A DNA stretch of 64,000 bases, from positions 310,001-374,000 of the forward strand of contig NZ_MSTQ01000005.1 in NCBI RefSeq assembly GCF_001945365.1. The letters run 5' to 3'. This DNA comes from Pseudomonas reinekei (GTDB lineage Bacteria > Pseudomonadota > Gammaproteobacteria > Pseudomonadales > Pseudomonadaceae). Position 1 is the stretch's first letter. Every line of letters starts with the position of its first letter. Both the position numbers and the translations under genes were made by a program. The notes under the pieces were generated by a model that saw only the letters and a program-made list of their open reading frames with translations, was not told where the DNA came from and searched no databases. Positions 56,003 through 64,000 of this stretch are shown here, piece after piece.

Positions 56003-57262
56003 TTACTTGCGTTTCATCGACAGGAAGAACTCATCGTTGGTCTTGGTCGTTTTCAGCTTGTCGATCAGGAACTCGATGGCAGCGACTTCGTCCATCGGGT
56101 GCAGCAACTTGCGCAGGATCCACATGCGCTGCAACTCGTCGTCGGCGGTCAGCAACTCTTCGCGGCGGGTACCGGAACGGTTGATGTTGATGGCCGGGAA
56201 CACGCGTTTTTCAGCGATGCGACGATCCAGAGGCAGTTCCATGTTGCCGGTGCCTTTGAATTCTTCGTAGATCACTTCGTCCATCTTCGAGCCGGTTTCA
56301 ACCAGCGCGGTGGCGATGATGGTCAGAGAGCCGCCTTCTTCGATGTTTCGCGCAGCACCGAAGAAACGTTTCGGTTTCTCCAGGGCGTGAGCATCGACAC
56401 CACCGGTGAGTACCTTGCCGGAGCTCGGGATCACGGTGTTGTAGGCGCGGGCCAGACGGGTGATGGAGTCGAGCAGGATCACCACGTCCTTTTTGTGTTC
56501 GACCAGACGCTTGGCCTTCTCGATCACCATTTCGGCAACCTGCACGTGGCGGGTCGGCGGCTCGTCGAACGTCGAGGCAACCACTTCGCCGCGCACGGTG
56601 CGCTGCATTTCGGTGACTTCTTCCGGACGTTCGTCGATCAGCAACACGATCAGGTGAACTTCAGGATTGTTACGAGCGATGTTCGCCGCGATGTTCTGCA
56701 GCATGATCGTTTTACCGGCTTTCGGCGGTGCAACGATCAGACCGCGCTGGCCTTTGCCGATCGGGGCGCACAGGTCGATGACACGACCGGTCAAGTCTTC
56801 GGTGGAACCGTTACCGGCTTCCATCTTCATGCGCACGGTCGGGAACAGCGGGGTCAGGTTCTCGAAGAGAATCTTGTTTTTCGCGTTTTCCGGACGGTCG
56901 AAGTTGATCGTGTCGACCTTGAGCAGCGCGAAATAACGCTCGCCTTCCTTCGGAGGGCGGATCTTGCCAACGATGGTGTCACCGGTACGCAAGTTGAAGC
57001 GACGGATCTGGCTCGGCGAGACGTAGATATCGTCTGGGCCGGCGAGATAGGAAGCGTCTGCAGAGCGGAGGAAGCCGAAGCCGTCCTGGAGAATCTCCAG
57101 CACGCCATCACCGGAGATTTCCTCGCCGCTTTTCGCGTGCTTTTTCAGCAGGGAGAAAATCACGTCCTGCTTGCGCGAACGGGCCATATTTTCTATGCCC
57201 ATCTGTTCGGCCAATTCGAGCAGTTCGGTAATCGGCTTTTGCTTGAGTTCAGTCAGATTCAT
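56003..57262 (-). CDS. rho: Transcription termination factor Rho
   Basis: This 419-residue hexameric RNA helicase ends transcription at Rho-dependent sites. The N-terminal RNA-binding domain includes [35 protein letters not shown]. The ATPase core has P-loop APPKAGKT near residue 180, then [18 protein letters not shown] and [11 protein letters not shown]. The length equals that of E. coli Rho (419). It lies downstream of trxA, as in many gamma-proteobacteria. Confidence 0.97.
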   Translation of the reverse strand: MNLTELKQKPITELLELAEQMGIENMARSRKQDVIFSLLKKHAKSGEEISGDGVLEILQDGFGFLRSADASYLAGPDDIYVSPSQIRRFNLRTGDTIVGKIRPPKEGERYFALLKVDTINFDRPENAKNKILFENLTPLFPTVRMKMEAGNGSTEDLTGRVIDLCAPIGKGQRGLIVAPPKAGKTIMLQNIAANIARNNPEVHLIVLLIDERPEEVTEMQRTVRGEVVASTFDEPPTRHVQVAEMVIEKAKRLVEHKKDVVILLDSITRLARAYNTVIPSSGKVLTGGVDAHALEKPKRFFGAARNIEEGGSLTIIATALVETGSKMDEVIYEEFKGTGNMELPLDRRIAEKRVFPAININRSGTRREELLTADDELQRMWILRKLLHPMDEVAAIEFLIDKLKTTKTNDEFFLSMKRK

Positions 57263-57459
57263 ATAGGAATGACGTAATCATTTATGGAGGGGGGAAATTA
57301 AGCTTTTGGCTTAATGAGGCCGCGCCGCGGAGAAGGCGACAGGATCGCGTACTTATTCGAAAAGGAGAGCGTCGGCGACGGCTAGCAGGGGGCACTGGAG
57401 AAACCAGCGCGGGGCCGAATGTAACACCTGAGTTTCGGAGCGTCTAGCCCTCAATAACG

Positions 57460-57492
57460 AAAAAGGCCCCGCTATTTGCGGGGCCTTTTTTT
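57460..57492 (-). terminator. Rho-independent terminator of trxA
   Basis: The perfect stem AAAGGCCCCGC/GCGGGGCCTTT with a five-base loop and T-runs lies 20 bases past the trxA stop. It separates trxA from rho. Confidence 0.92.
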
Positions 57493-57510
57493 GACACGCT
57501 ACGACGACGC

Positions 57511-57840
57511 TTAGATGTTGGCGTCGAGGAAAGCGGCCAGTTGCGACTTCGACAGTGCGCCGACCTTGGTCGCTTCAACGTTGCCGTTCTTGAACAGCAT
57601 CAGGGTCGGGATACCGCGCACGCCGTGCTTGGCCGGGGTTTCCTGGTTTTCGTCGATGTTCAGCTTGGCAACGGTCAGCTTGCCTTTGTAGGTCTCGGCA
57701 ATTTCGTCCAGAACAGGGGCGATCATTTTGCAAGGGCCGCACCATTCAGCCCAGTAGTCGACCAGTACAGCGCCTTCAGCCTTGAGTACGTCGGCCTCGA
57801 AGCTAGCGTCGCTAACGTGTTTGATAAGATCGCTGCTCAT
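57511..57840 (-). CDS. trxA: Thioredoxin 1 TrxA
   Basis: This 109-residue cytoplasmic thioredoxin has the redox site WCGPC at residues 33-37 and the cis-proline segment [11 protein letters not shown]. It reduces disulfides in ribonucleotide reductase, methionine sulfoxide reductases and others. The ATG at 57840 is preceded by GGAG; upstream in-frame starts would add a non-family stretch. Confidence 0.97.
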   Translation of the reverse strand: MSSDLIKHVSDASFEADVLKAEGAVLVDYWAEWCGPCKMIAPVLDEIAETYKGKLTVAKLNIDENQETPAKHGVRGIPTLMLFKNGNVEATKVGALSKSQLAAFLDANI

Positions 57841-57961
57841 GGAATTCTCCAGGGTTGTAAGCAAAAAAACGTGGCCCATCATAGCTGCCCTTCCCTCGTT
57901 CAGGAAGGTGCTGATGATTGAGTCTCGCTATGGTGGTCCATGAGTTTGGGTATAGCCCAAG

Positions 57962-58669
57962 TCACGCCGTGGCGGGAGCGACGAATGCAATGCCGGTACG
58001 CAGCGCAGCGTTGCGCACGTGTTCGTGCATGGCTTTTTGTGCCGCAGCAGAGGCTCTCCGAGCCAGTGCACGGAGGATTTTGCGGTGTTCCTGCCAGGTT
58101 TCCATGGCACGCTCGGCCCTGATGAACGGTAGCTTCTGGCTCTCGAGAAAGATGTCGGCGCTGTTAGTAAGGATGCTCAGCATCGCCTGATTGCCGCTGG
58201 CCAACAGGATTCGGCGGTGGAATTCGAAATCCAGCCGCGCCGCTGCGTCAAAATCGCCGGCCTTCAATTCGTTGCGCATGGCGGCGACATTGTCTTCCAG
58301 CGCATCGAGTTCCTCGGTACTCAACGTCACGGCGGCCAACCCTGCGGCGAACCCCTCCAGCGCATAGCGCAACTGAAAGATGTCCAGCGGCGACGCCTGC
58401 GCCGCGAACGGCCAGCCCGGCGCCGCATCGCCGCGCGGCAGTTCCACTGGCGACTGCACGAACACGCCTTTGCCTGGCTGGATACTGATGACTCCCAGCG
58501 CGCTCAGCGATGACAACGCTTCACGCAACGACGCCCGACTGACCCCCAATTGCACCGCCAGGTCTCGTTGCGAGGGCAAGGCATCACCCGGCCCGAAGCC
58601 CTGTTCGGTGATCAGTTTGCGGATGGCTTGCAGCGCCACTTCGGGTACGGCACGGGAGATCGAGTTCAT
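57962..58669 (-). CDS. FadR-subfamily GntR transcriptional regulator (FCD domain)
   Basis: This 235-residue regulator has a GntR winged helix-turn-helix at about residues 12-75 (LPSQRDLAVQLGVSRASLREALSSLSALGVISIQPGKGVFV). An FCD ligand domain follows, with the metal-type segment DFEFHRRIL near residue 160. The ATG is at 58669. It is divergent from an amino-acid ABC transporter operon, whose upstream region carries a pair of twelve-base repeats likely to be its operators. Repression lifted by the transported compound is the natural model (inference). Confidence 0.9.
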   Translation of the reverse strand: MNSISRAVPEVALQAIRKLITEQGFGPGDALPSQRDLAVQLGVSRASLREALSSLSALGVISIQPGKGVFVQSPVELPRGDAAPGWPFAAQASPLDIFQLRYALEGFAAGLAAVTLSTEELDALEDNVAAMRNELKAGDFDAAARLDFEFHRRILLASGNQAMLSILTNSADIFLESQKLPFIRAERAMETWQEHRKILRALARRASAAAQKAMHEHVRNAALRTGIAFVAPATA

Positions 58670-58805
58670 GGTTTTCCAGACGAACCAGGCCAATGTGCGG
58701 CCAGTTGTAAAGCTATTCGCGGCGCCCGGCAAGTCGTGCCCCATGGGAGTTCGGGAATTTTCACGGCTGCGCTATCGAGGTGCGAAACGCAACCTGACTG
58801 TTCAG

Positions 58806-58836
58806 ACCAGTAAGACCGTCCAACACCAGTAAAACC
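58806..58836. promoter_or_regulatory. Pair of ACCAGTAA(G/A)ACC repeats, candidate GntR operators
   Basis: ACCAGTAAGACC (58806-58817) and ACCAGTAAAACC (58825-58836) are direct repeats 19 bases apart. ACCAGT resembles the TGGT/ACCA half-sites of FadR-type operators. They lie between the divergent regulator and the transporter, about 90-120 bases before the transporter start. Confidence 0.5.
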
Positions 58837-58925
58837 GCGCTCTGGCGCCCCAGAGTCCCCGGGTTGGCATGGCCCGTGCTCTGTCGATCCGCAGAAAACA
58901 CTTCTTGCCGATCCGGAGATTTGCC

Positions 58926-59711
58926 ATGACCCAGCGTTACAGCGCCCTCCTCGCCGCCTTGTTCGCCAGCCTGATGCTGAGCCAGGCACCCGCCCACGCC
59001 GACGGTCTGGAGGATGTGGTCAAGCGCGGCGTCCTCAAGGTTGCCGTACCTCAGGACTTCCCGCCGTTCGGCTCGGTCGGCCCGGACATGAAACCACGCG
59101 GCCTGGATATCGACACCGCCAAACTGCTGGCCGACCAGCTCAAGGTCAAACTCGAACTGACCCCGGTCAACAGCACCAACCGCATCCCGTTCCTGACCAC
59201 TGGCAAGGTCGACCTGGTGATCTCCAGCCTCGGCAAAAACCCCGAGCGCGAAAAAGTCATCGACTTCTCCCGCGCCTACGCACCGTTCTACCTCGCCGTG
59301 TTCGGCCCGCCAGACGCCGACGTCAAAGGCCTGGACGACCTCAAGGGCAAGACCATCAGCGTCACCCGGGGCGCCATTGAAGACATCGAGCTGACCAAGG
59401 TCGCCCCCGAAGGCGTGACGATCAAGCGTTTCGAAGACAACAACTCGACCATCGCCGCGTACCTGGCCGGGCAAGTCGATCTGATCGCCAGCGGCAACGT
59501 GGTGATGGTCGCCATCAGTGAGAAAAACCCGAAACGCGTGCCGGCGCTGAAAGTGAAGCTCAAGGATTCGCCGGTCTACGTCGGCGTAAACAAGAACGAG
59601 CCGGCCCTGCTGGATAAGGTCAACCAGATCCTCGTCACCGCCAAGGGCGACGGCGCGCTGGAGAAGAACGCCATGACCTGGCTCAAAGAGCCGCTGCCGG
59701 CCGACCTCTGA
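58926..59711 (+). CDS. Amino-acid-type ABC transporter, periplasmic binding protein
   Basis: This 261-residue type II (PBPb) binding protein has a signal peptide (MTQRYSALLAALFASLMLSQ, cut near AHADG). Mature family segments are LKVAVPQDFPPFGSVG, GLDIDTAKLLADQL and DLVISSLGKNPEREKVIDFS. The ATG at 58926 follows GGAG. It is the first gene of a four-gene operon whose substrate cannot be named; polar amino acids, or a derivative, are typical. Confidence 0.9.
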   Translation: MTQRYSALLAALFASLMLSQAPAHADGLEDVVKRGVLKVAVPQDFPPFGSVGPDMKPRGLDIDTAKLLADQLKVKLELTPVNSTNRIPFLTTGKVDLVISSLGKNPEREKVIDFSRAYAPFYLAVFGPPDADVKGLDDLKGKTISVTRGAIEDIELTKVAPEGVTIKRFEDNNSTIAAYLAGQVDLIASGNVVMVAISEKNPKRVPALKVKLKDSPVYVGVNKNEPALLDKVNQILVTAKGDGALEKNAMTWLKEPLPADL

Positions 59712-59733
59712 TCCGGCGCGCAGGAGACACGTT

Positions 59734-60402
59734 ATGGCTTATCAGTTCGATTTCTTGCCGGTGGTACACAACACCGATCTATTGCTGCGCGGTGCGTTGT
59801 TCACCCTTGAGCTGACGGCCATCGGCGCGGTGCTCGGCGTTGGGCTGGGCATCGTCGGGGCGCTGGTACGGGCGTGGAACATTCGCCCGTTCGCCGGGAT
59901 CTTCGCGGTCTATGTCGAGTTGATCCGCAACACGCCATTCCTGGTGCAGTTGTTTTTCATCTTCTTCGGCTTGCCGTCACTGGGGGTGCAGATTTCCGAG
60001 TGGCAAGCGGCCGTGCTGGCGATGGTGATCAATCTCGGGGCCTATTCCACCGAGATCATCCGCGCCGGCATCCAGGCGATTCCCCGGGGTCAACTGGAGG
60101 CTGCGGCAGCATTGGCGATGACTCGCTTCGAGGCGTTTCGCCACGTGGTGCTGCTGCCGGCGCTGGGCAAGGTCTGGCCGGCCCTGAGCAGCCAGATCAT
60201 CATCGTCATGCTCGGCTCAGCCGTCTGCTCGCAGATCGCTACCGAAGAGCTGAGCTTCGCCGCCAACTTCATTCAGTCGCGCAACTTCCGCGCCTTTGAA
60301 ACCTACGCGCTGACCACTTTGCTCTATCTGTGCATGGCGTTGCTGATCCGTCAGTTGCTGAACTGGATCGGCAATCGCTACATCGCGAGGAACAGCCGAT
60401 GA
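59734..60402 (+). CDS. Amino-acid ABC transporter permease (HisM/GlnP-like), first
   Basis: This 222-residue inner-membrane permease of the HisMQ family has the ELIRNTPFLVQLFFIFFGLP segment and an EAA loop (GQLEAAAALAMTRFEAFR). AGGAGAC precedes the ATG. Its stop overlaps the next permease start by four bases. Confidence 0.93.
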   Translation: MAYQFDFLPVVHNTDLLLRGALFTLELTAIGAVLGVGLGIVGALVRAWNIRPFAGIFAVYVELIRNTPFLVQLFFIFFGLPSLGVQISEWQAAVLAMVINLGAYSTEIIRAGIQAIPRGQLEAAAALAMTRFEAFRHVVLLPALGKVWPALSSQIIIVMLGSAVCSQIATEELSFAANFIQSRNFRAFETYALTTLLYLCMALLIRQLLNWIGNRYIARNSR

Positions 60403-61049
60403 GCGATTTCACCTTCTGGGACATCGTGCGCAACCTGCTCACGGGCCTGCAATGGACGCTGGCGTTGTCGCTGGTGGCGTTCATCGGCGGTGGTGTGATC
60501 GGTTTGCTGATCATGGTCATGCGCATTTCGAAAAAAACCCTGCCGCGCAGCTTCGCCCGCACTTACATCGAGCTGTTCCAGGGCACGCCGCTGTTGATGC
60601 AGTTGTTTCTGGTGTTCTTCGGTGTGGCGCTGGCCGGGATCGAGATTTCCCCGTGGATGGCCGCGGCGATTGCCCTGACGCTGTTCACCAGTGCCTATCT
60701 GGCGGAGATCTGGCGCGGTTGCGTCGACTCGATCCCCAACGGCCAGTGGGAAGCCTCGTCGAGCCTGGCGCTTAACCCGCTGGAGCAGTTGCGCTACGTG
60801 ATCCTGCCGCAAGCCCTGCGCATCGCCGTGGCGCCGACCGTGGGCTTTTCGGTGCAAGTGGTCAAAGGCACAGCGGTGACCTCGATCATCGGCTTCACCG
60901 AACTGACCAAGACCGGCGGCATGCTCGCCAATGCCACCTTCGAACCGTTCATGGTCTACGGCCTCGTCGCCCTCGGCTATTTCCTGCTGTGTTACCCCTT
61001 GTCCCTTAGTGCGCGCTACCTGGAAAGGAGACTGCATGCCTCTGCTTAG
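60399..61049 (+). CDS. Amino-acid ABC transporter permease (HisM/GlnP-like), second
   Basis: This 216-residue permease partners the preceding one. It has the YIELFQGTPLLMQLFLVFFG segment, an EASSSLALNPLEQLRYVILPQALR EAA-type loop and about five membrane segments. It starts ATGA-coupled to the first permease, and its end overlaps the ATPase gene start by 14 bases. Confidence 0.93.
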   Translation: MSDFTFWDIVRNLLTGLQWTLALSLVAFIGGGVIGLLIMVMRISKKTLPRSFARTYIELFQGTPLLMQLFLVFFGVALAGIEISPWMAAAIALTLFTSAYLAEIWRGCVDSIPNGQWEASSSLALNPLEQLRYVILPQALRIAVAPTVGFSVQVVKGTAVTSIIGFTELTKTGGMLANATFEPFMVYGLVALGYFLLCYPLSLSARYLERRLHASA

Positions 61050-61773
61050 AATTTCCGCCCTGCATAAATATTACGGCGACCACCATGTGCTCAAAGGCAT
61101 CGATCTGAGCGTGGAAGAAGGCCAGGTGGTGGCGATCATCGGCCGCAGCGGCTCGGGCAAGTCGACCTTGCTGCGTACCCTCAACGGGCTGGAGTCGATC
61201 AACGACGGCGTGATCGAAGTCGACGGCGAATACCTCGACGCCGCCCGGGCTGACCTGCGCAGCCTGCGACAGAAGGTTGGCATGGTGTTCCAGCAGTTCA
61301 ACCTGTTCCCGCACCTGACGGTCGGCGAGAACGTGATGCTGGCGCCACAGGTGGTGCAGAAAGTGCCCAAGGCCAAGGCAGCGGAGCTGGCGCGACAGAT
61401 GCTGGAGCGCGTAGGCCTGGGGGAGAAATTCGATGCCTTCCCGGATCGCTTGTCCGGCGGGCAGCAACAGCGCGTGGCGATTGCCCGCGCGCTCGCGATG
61501 TCGCCGAAGGTTTTGTTGTGTGACGAAATCACCTCGGCGCTGGACCCGGAGCTGGTCAACGAAGTGCTGAGCGTGGTTCGGCAACTGGCCAGGGAAGGGA
61601 TGACGCTGATCATGGTCACCCACGAAATGCGCTTTGCCCGGGAGGTTGGGGATAAGTTGGTCTTCATGCACATGGGCAAGGTGCATGAGGTGGGTGATCC
61701 GAAGGTTTTGTTTGCCAATCCGCAGACCGCGGAGCTTGCCAACTTCATTGGCACTGTTGAAGCGACAGCCTGA
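61036..61773 (+). CDS. Amino-acid ABC transporter ATP-binding protein (GlnQ/HisP-like)
   Basis: This 245-residue ATPase has Walker A IGRSGSGKST near residues 35-44, the signature RLSGGQQQRVAIARALAM, and Walker B VLLCDEITSALDPE. The SALDPELV segment is typical of polar amino-acid transporters. AAAGGAGAC lies before the ATG. It closes the operon, and a REP pair follows it. Confidence 0.94.
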   Translation: MPLLRISALHKYYGDHHVLKGIDLSVEEGQVVAIIGRSGSGKSTLLRTLNGLESINDGVIEVDGEYLDAARADLRSLRQKVGMVFQQFNLFPHLTVGENVMLAPQVVQKVPKAKAAELARQMLERVGLGEKFDAFPDRLSGGQQQRVAIARALAMSPKVLLCDEITSALDPELVNEVLSVVRQLAREGMTLIMVTHEMRFAREVGDKLVFMHMGKVHEVGDPKVLFANPQTAELANFIGTVEATA

Positions 61774-61799
61774 AACAACCTCATTGTCTTTAATGCCCT

Positions 61800-61865
61800 C
61801 ATCGCTAGCAGGCTAGCTCCCACAGGGGTACGCATTCCAATGTGGGAGCCAGCCTGCTGGCGATT
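61800..61865. repeat. REP palindrome pair (mixed arms)
   Basis: ATCGCTAGCAGGCTAGCTCC faces GTGGGAGCCAGCCTGCTGGC. The left arm is the TAGC variant and the right arm the CCAGC variant, so the pair is a hybrid. Confidence 0.8.
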
Positions 61866-61981
61866 GACCGCGTAGCGGGCACCGACTTTCCTGCACTGGA
61901 TCAAGGCTTTGTACACTGCGCGTTGGCGCCAGCCTTTGATCGTGGCACGATGTCGAGGTTATCGACCGAGACCCCCTGACC

Positions 61982-63484
61982 ATGCCGCAATCTCAAGCCA
62001 AGAATCTGTCCCTGATCGCCGCAATCGACCTGGGCTCCAACAGCTTTCACATGGTCGTGGCCAAGGCCCAGAACGGCGAAATCCGTATTCTCGAGCGTCT
62101 CGGGGAGAAGGTTCAGCTGGCGGCCGGCATCGACGATGAGCGCAAGCTCAGCGAAGAATCCATGCAACGCGGACTCGATTGCCTCAAGCGTTTTGCGCAA
62201 CTGATCAACGGTATGCCGCTCGGCGCCGTACGGATTGTTGGCACCAACGCCCTGCGTGAAGCCCGCAACCGCGCTGAGTTCATCCACCGCGCCGAAGAAA
62301 TCCTCGGTCACCCGGTGGAAGTCATCTCTGGCCGTGAAGAAGCGCGCCTGATCTACCTCGGCGTGTCCCACACCCTCGCCGACACCCCGGGCAAGCGCCT
62401 GGTGGCCGACATCGGTGGTGGCAGTACCGAATTCATCATCGGCCAGCGCTTCGAACCGCTGCTGCGCGAAAGCCTGCAAATGGGCTGCGTCAGCTACACC
62501 CAGCGCTATTTCAAGGACGGCAAGATCACCCCGGCCCGCTACGCCCAGGCGTACACCGCGGCGCGGCTGGAGATCATGAGCATCGAGCACGCCCTGCATC
62601 GCCTGAACTGGGATGAAGCCATCGGCTCCTCCGGCACCATCCGCGCCATCGGCCTGGCGCTGAAGGCCGGTGGTTACGGCGCGGGCGAAGTGAACGCCGA
62701 AGGCCTGGCCTGGCTCAAGCGCAAGCTGATCAAGCTCGGCGATGTCGAGAAAATCGACTTCGAAGGCATCAAGCCGGACCGTCGGGCGATCTTTCCGGCG
62801 GGCCTGGCGATCCTCGAGGCCATCTTCGATGCCCTCGAACTGCAACGCATGGATCACTGCGAAGGTGCCCTGCGTGAAGGCGTGCTGTATGACCTGCTCG
62901 GTCGCCATCATCACGAAGACGTGCGCGAACGCACCCTGACTTCGCTGATGGAGCGCTATCACGTCGATCTGGAACAGGCGGCGCGGGTCGAGCGCAAAGC
63001 CCTGCATGCCTTCGATCAGGTGGCCAGGGACTGGGACCTGGAAGACGGCGTCTGGCGCGAACTGCTCGGCTGGGCGGCCAAGGTCCACGAGGTGGGCCTG
63101 GACATCGCTCACTACCAGTACCACAAGCATGGCGCCTACCTGATCGAGCACTCGGACCTGGCCGGGTTCTCCCGCGAAGACCAGTTGATGCTCGCACTGT
63201 TGGTGCGCGGCCATCGTCGCAACATCCCCAAGGACAAGTTCGCCGACTTCGGTGATGACGGCATCAAGCTGATTCGCCTGTGCGTGCTGCTGCGTTTCGC
63301 GATCCTGTTCCACCACATCCGCGGCACCCAGCAAATGCCCCAGGTCGAGCTCAACGCCAATGGCAACCAACTGGAAGTGGTGTTCCCGAAAAACTGGCTG
63401 GATGAAAACCAGCTGACCCAGGCCGACTTCGAAATTGAAGCGCAGTGGCTGACGCGGGTCGATATCGTCCTGAGCGTGCGCTAA
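61982..63484 (+). CDS. ppx: Exopolyphosphatase Ppx
   Basis: This 500-residue enzyme of the ASKHA fold releases phosphate from polyphosphate ends, and related members hydrolyse pppGpp. The actin-like nucleotide loops are clear: [30 protein letters not shown] and [13 protein letters not shown]-terminal HD-like helical domain follows ([27 protein letters not shown]). It is convergent with ppk across a shared terminator. Confidence 0.96.
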   Translation: MPQSQAKNLSLIAAIDLGSNSFHMVVAKAQNGEIRILERLGEKVQLAAGIDDERKLSEESMQRGLDCLKRFAQLINGMPLGAVRIVGTNALREARNRAEFIHRAEEILGHPVEVISGREEARLIYLGVSHTLADTPGKRLVADIGGGSTEFIIGQRFEPLLRESLQMGCVSYTQRYFKDGKITPARYAQAYTAARLEIMSIEHALHRLNWDEAIGSSGTIRAIGLALKAGGYGAGEVNAEGLAWLKRKLIKLGDVEKIDFEGIKPDRRAIFPAGLAILEAIFDALELQRMDHCEGALREGVLYDLLGRHHHEDVRERTLTSLMERYHVDLEQAARVERKALHAFDQVARDWDLEDGVWRELLGWAAKVHEVGLDIAHYQYHKHGAYLIEHSDLAGFSREDQLMLALLVRGHRRNIPKDKFADFGDDGIKLIRLCVLLRFAILFHHIRGTQQMPQVELNANGNQLEVVFPKNWLDENQLTQADFEIEAQWLTRVDIVLSVR

Positions 63485-63502
63485 ATCCGCCGTCAGGTGC
63501 TT

Positions 63503-63537
63503 TTGTGGCGAGGGCGCTTGCTCCCTCACCACAAAAA
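63503..63537. repeat. Short REP-like hairpin after ppx
   Basis: TTTGTGGCGAGGGCGCTTGC / GCTCCCTCACCACAAA, with slight mismatches, is the third copy of the GCTTGC subfamily seen at 1340 and 22369. Confidence 0.6.
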
Positions 63538-63586
63538 GCCAATCACCACAAAGGCGGCTTGCCACAGGTAATGGGTTGCACAGGCG

Positions 63587-63622
63587 AAAAAAAATGGCGA
63601 TCCGCAGGGATCGCCATTTTTT
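63587..63622. terminator. Bidirectional terminator between ppx and ppk
   Basis: The stem AAATGGCGATCC/GGATCGCCATTT with a four-base loop has A- and T-runs on both sides, so it can stop both convergent genes. Confidence 0.92.
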
Positions 63623-63636
63623 ACAACTGGCCGGCG

Positions 63637-64000
63637 TTACCGCACAGCCAGAATCGGACTGCCCAACCGCTCCAGCAATGTAGCCTGGGCGCTGCGCGGG
63701 TTCTGGTTGCCGGTCGGCGTGTTACGGATGTAGCGACCGTCCGACTGCAAGCTCCAGCTGTGGGTGTTATCGGTGAGATACAACTCCAGCTCCTTCTTGA
63801 CCCGCATGATCAGCTTCTTGCCTTCTACCGGGAAGCACGTCTCGACGCGCTTGTCGAGGTTGCGCTCCATCCAGTCGGCACTGGAGAGGAACATCTGCTC
63901 GTCGCCGCCATTGAGGAAGTAGAAGACCCGGGTGTGTTCCAGGAAACGACCGATGATCGAGCGCACGTGAATGTTGTGCGAAACCCCGGCAATGCCCGGC
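63637..64000 (-). CDS. ppk: Polyphosphate kinase Ppk, C-terminal part only
   Basis: The gene runs off the right edge; only the last 121 codons are visible, reading from the window edge. They contain [16 protein letters not shown] and [18 protein letters not shown], typical of the C-terminal domain of Ppk1. This enzyme makes polyphosphate from ATP at the membrane. It is convergent with ppx, giving the usual synthesis and breakdown pair. Confidence 0.92.
   Translation of the reverse strand, partial: PGIAGVSHNIHVRSIIGRFLEHTRVFYFLNGGDEQMFLSSADWMERNLDKRVETCFPVEGKKLIMRVKKELELYLTDNTHSWSLQSDGRYIRNTPTGNQNPRSAQATLLERLGSPILAVR

Noticed and set aside
61901..63565. Open frame of 554 codons on the minus strand over ppx
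   Set aside because: It mirrors the strongly coding ppx frame, with the low-complexity composition typical of antisense frames in GC-rich DNA.

Overview
This window looks like chromosomal DNA of a Pseudomonas of the fluorescens group. It is GC-rich, and most of the housekeeping order matches what I remember of the argA-argE to rho-trxA-ppx-ppk part of Pseudomonas chromosomes. More than a dozen REP palindromes with the GGGAGC..GCTCCC type of arm, typical of fluorescens-group genomes, sit between genes. No tRNA, rRNA, insertion sequence, prophage or CRISPR array was seen. One structured RNA, 6S RNA, is clear.

Layout. 1-2.2 kb: end of a penicillin-acylase-type gene, a GlxA-type regulator and a divergent HD-domain hydrolase. 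2.2-12.7 kb: polyamine uptake and catabolism (spuHGFEDCB on the minus strand, divergent spuI), with the spuA amidase reduced to a 120-codon remnant. 12.9-18.4 kb: a TetR-type regulator and the ssuEADCBF sulfonate operon. 18.7-21.8 kb: two tandem OprD-family porins. 22.4-26.6 kb: argA, argE and a CYTH-CHAD triphosphatase. 26.7-30 kb: an Lrp-type regulator, a divergent small unknown gene, a stand-alone PilB/GspE-like ATPase and a DUF2388 protein. 30.1-34.8 kb: glycine cleavage gcvT-H-P. 34.9-37.7 kb: an iron ABC permease and binding protein without an ATPase gene. 37.9-42.7 kb: ubiquinone hydroxylases, pepP and a YgfB-like gene. 42.8-44.3 kb: a zapB-like coiled-coil gene, zapA, 6S RNA and 5-formyl-THF cyclo-ligase. 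44.3-46.7 kb: small conserved genes and a quinone oxidoreductase. 46.7-50.1 kb: an AT-richer accessory island. 50.1-64 kb: a TonB-domain protein, glpT, chaC, a flavin reductase-ubiD pair, rho, trxA, a FadR-type regulator with a divergent amino-acid ABC transporter, ppx, and the end of ppk.

The most interesting part is the accessory island. It holds a colicin E9/S-pyocin-type DNase bacteriocin gene broken by a one-base deletion and by an in-frame stop codon. After it come an intact Im9-like immunity gene, a scrambled remnant of a second HNH nuclease domain, and a second, different immunity gene. The toxin appears dead while both immunity genes stay open, which suggests a locus that has moved from killing to protection only. 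I did not find a wholly unknown system. The other points worth checking are the decayed spuA, the large palindrome beside rho, the paired operator-like repeats in front of the amino-acid transporter, and the porin pair with near-identical 5' ends.
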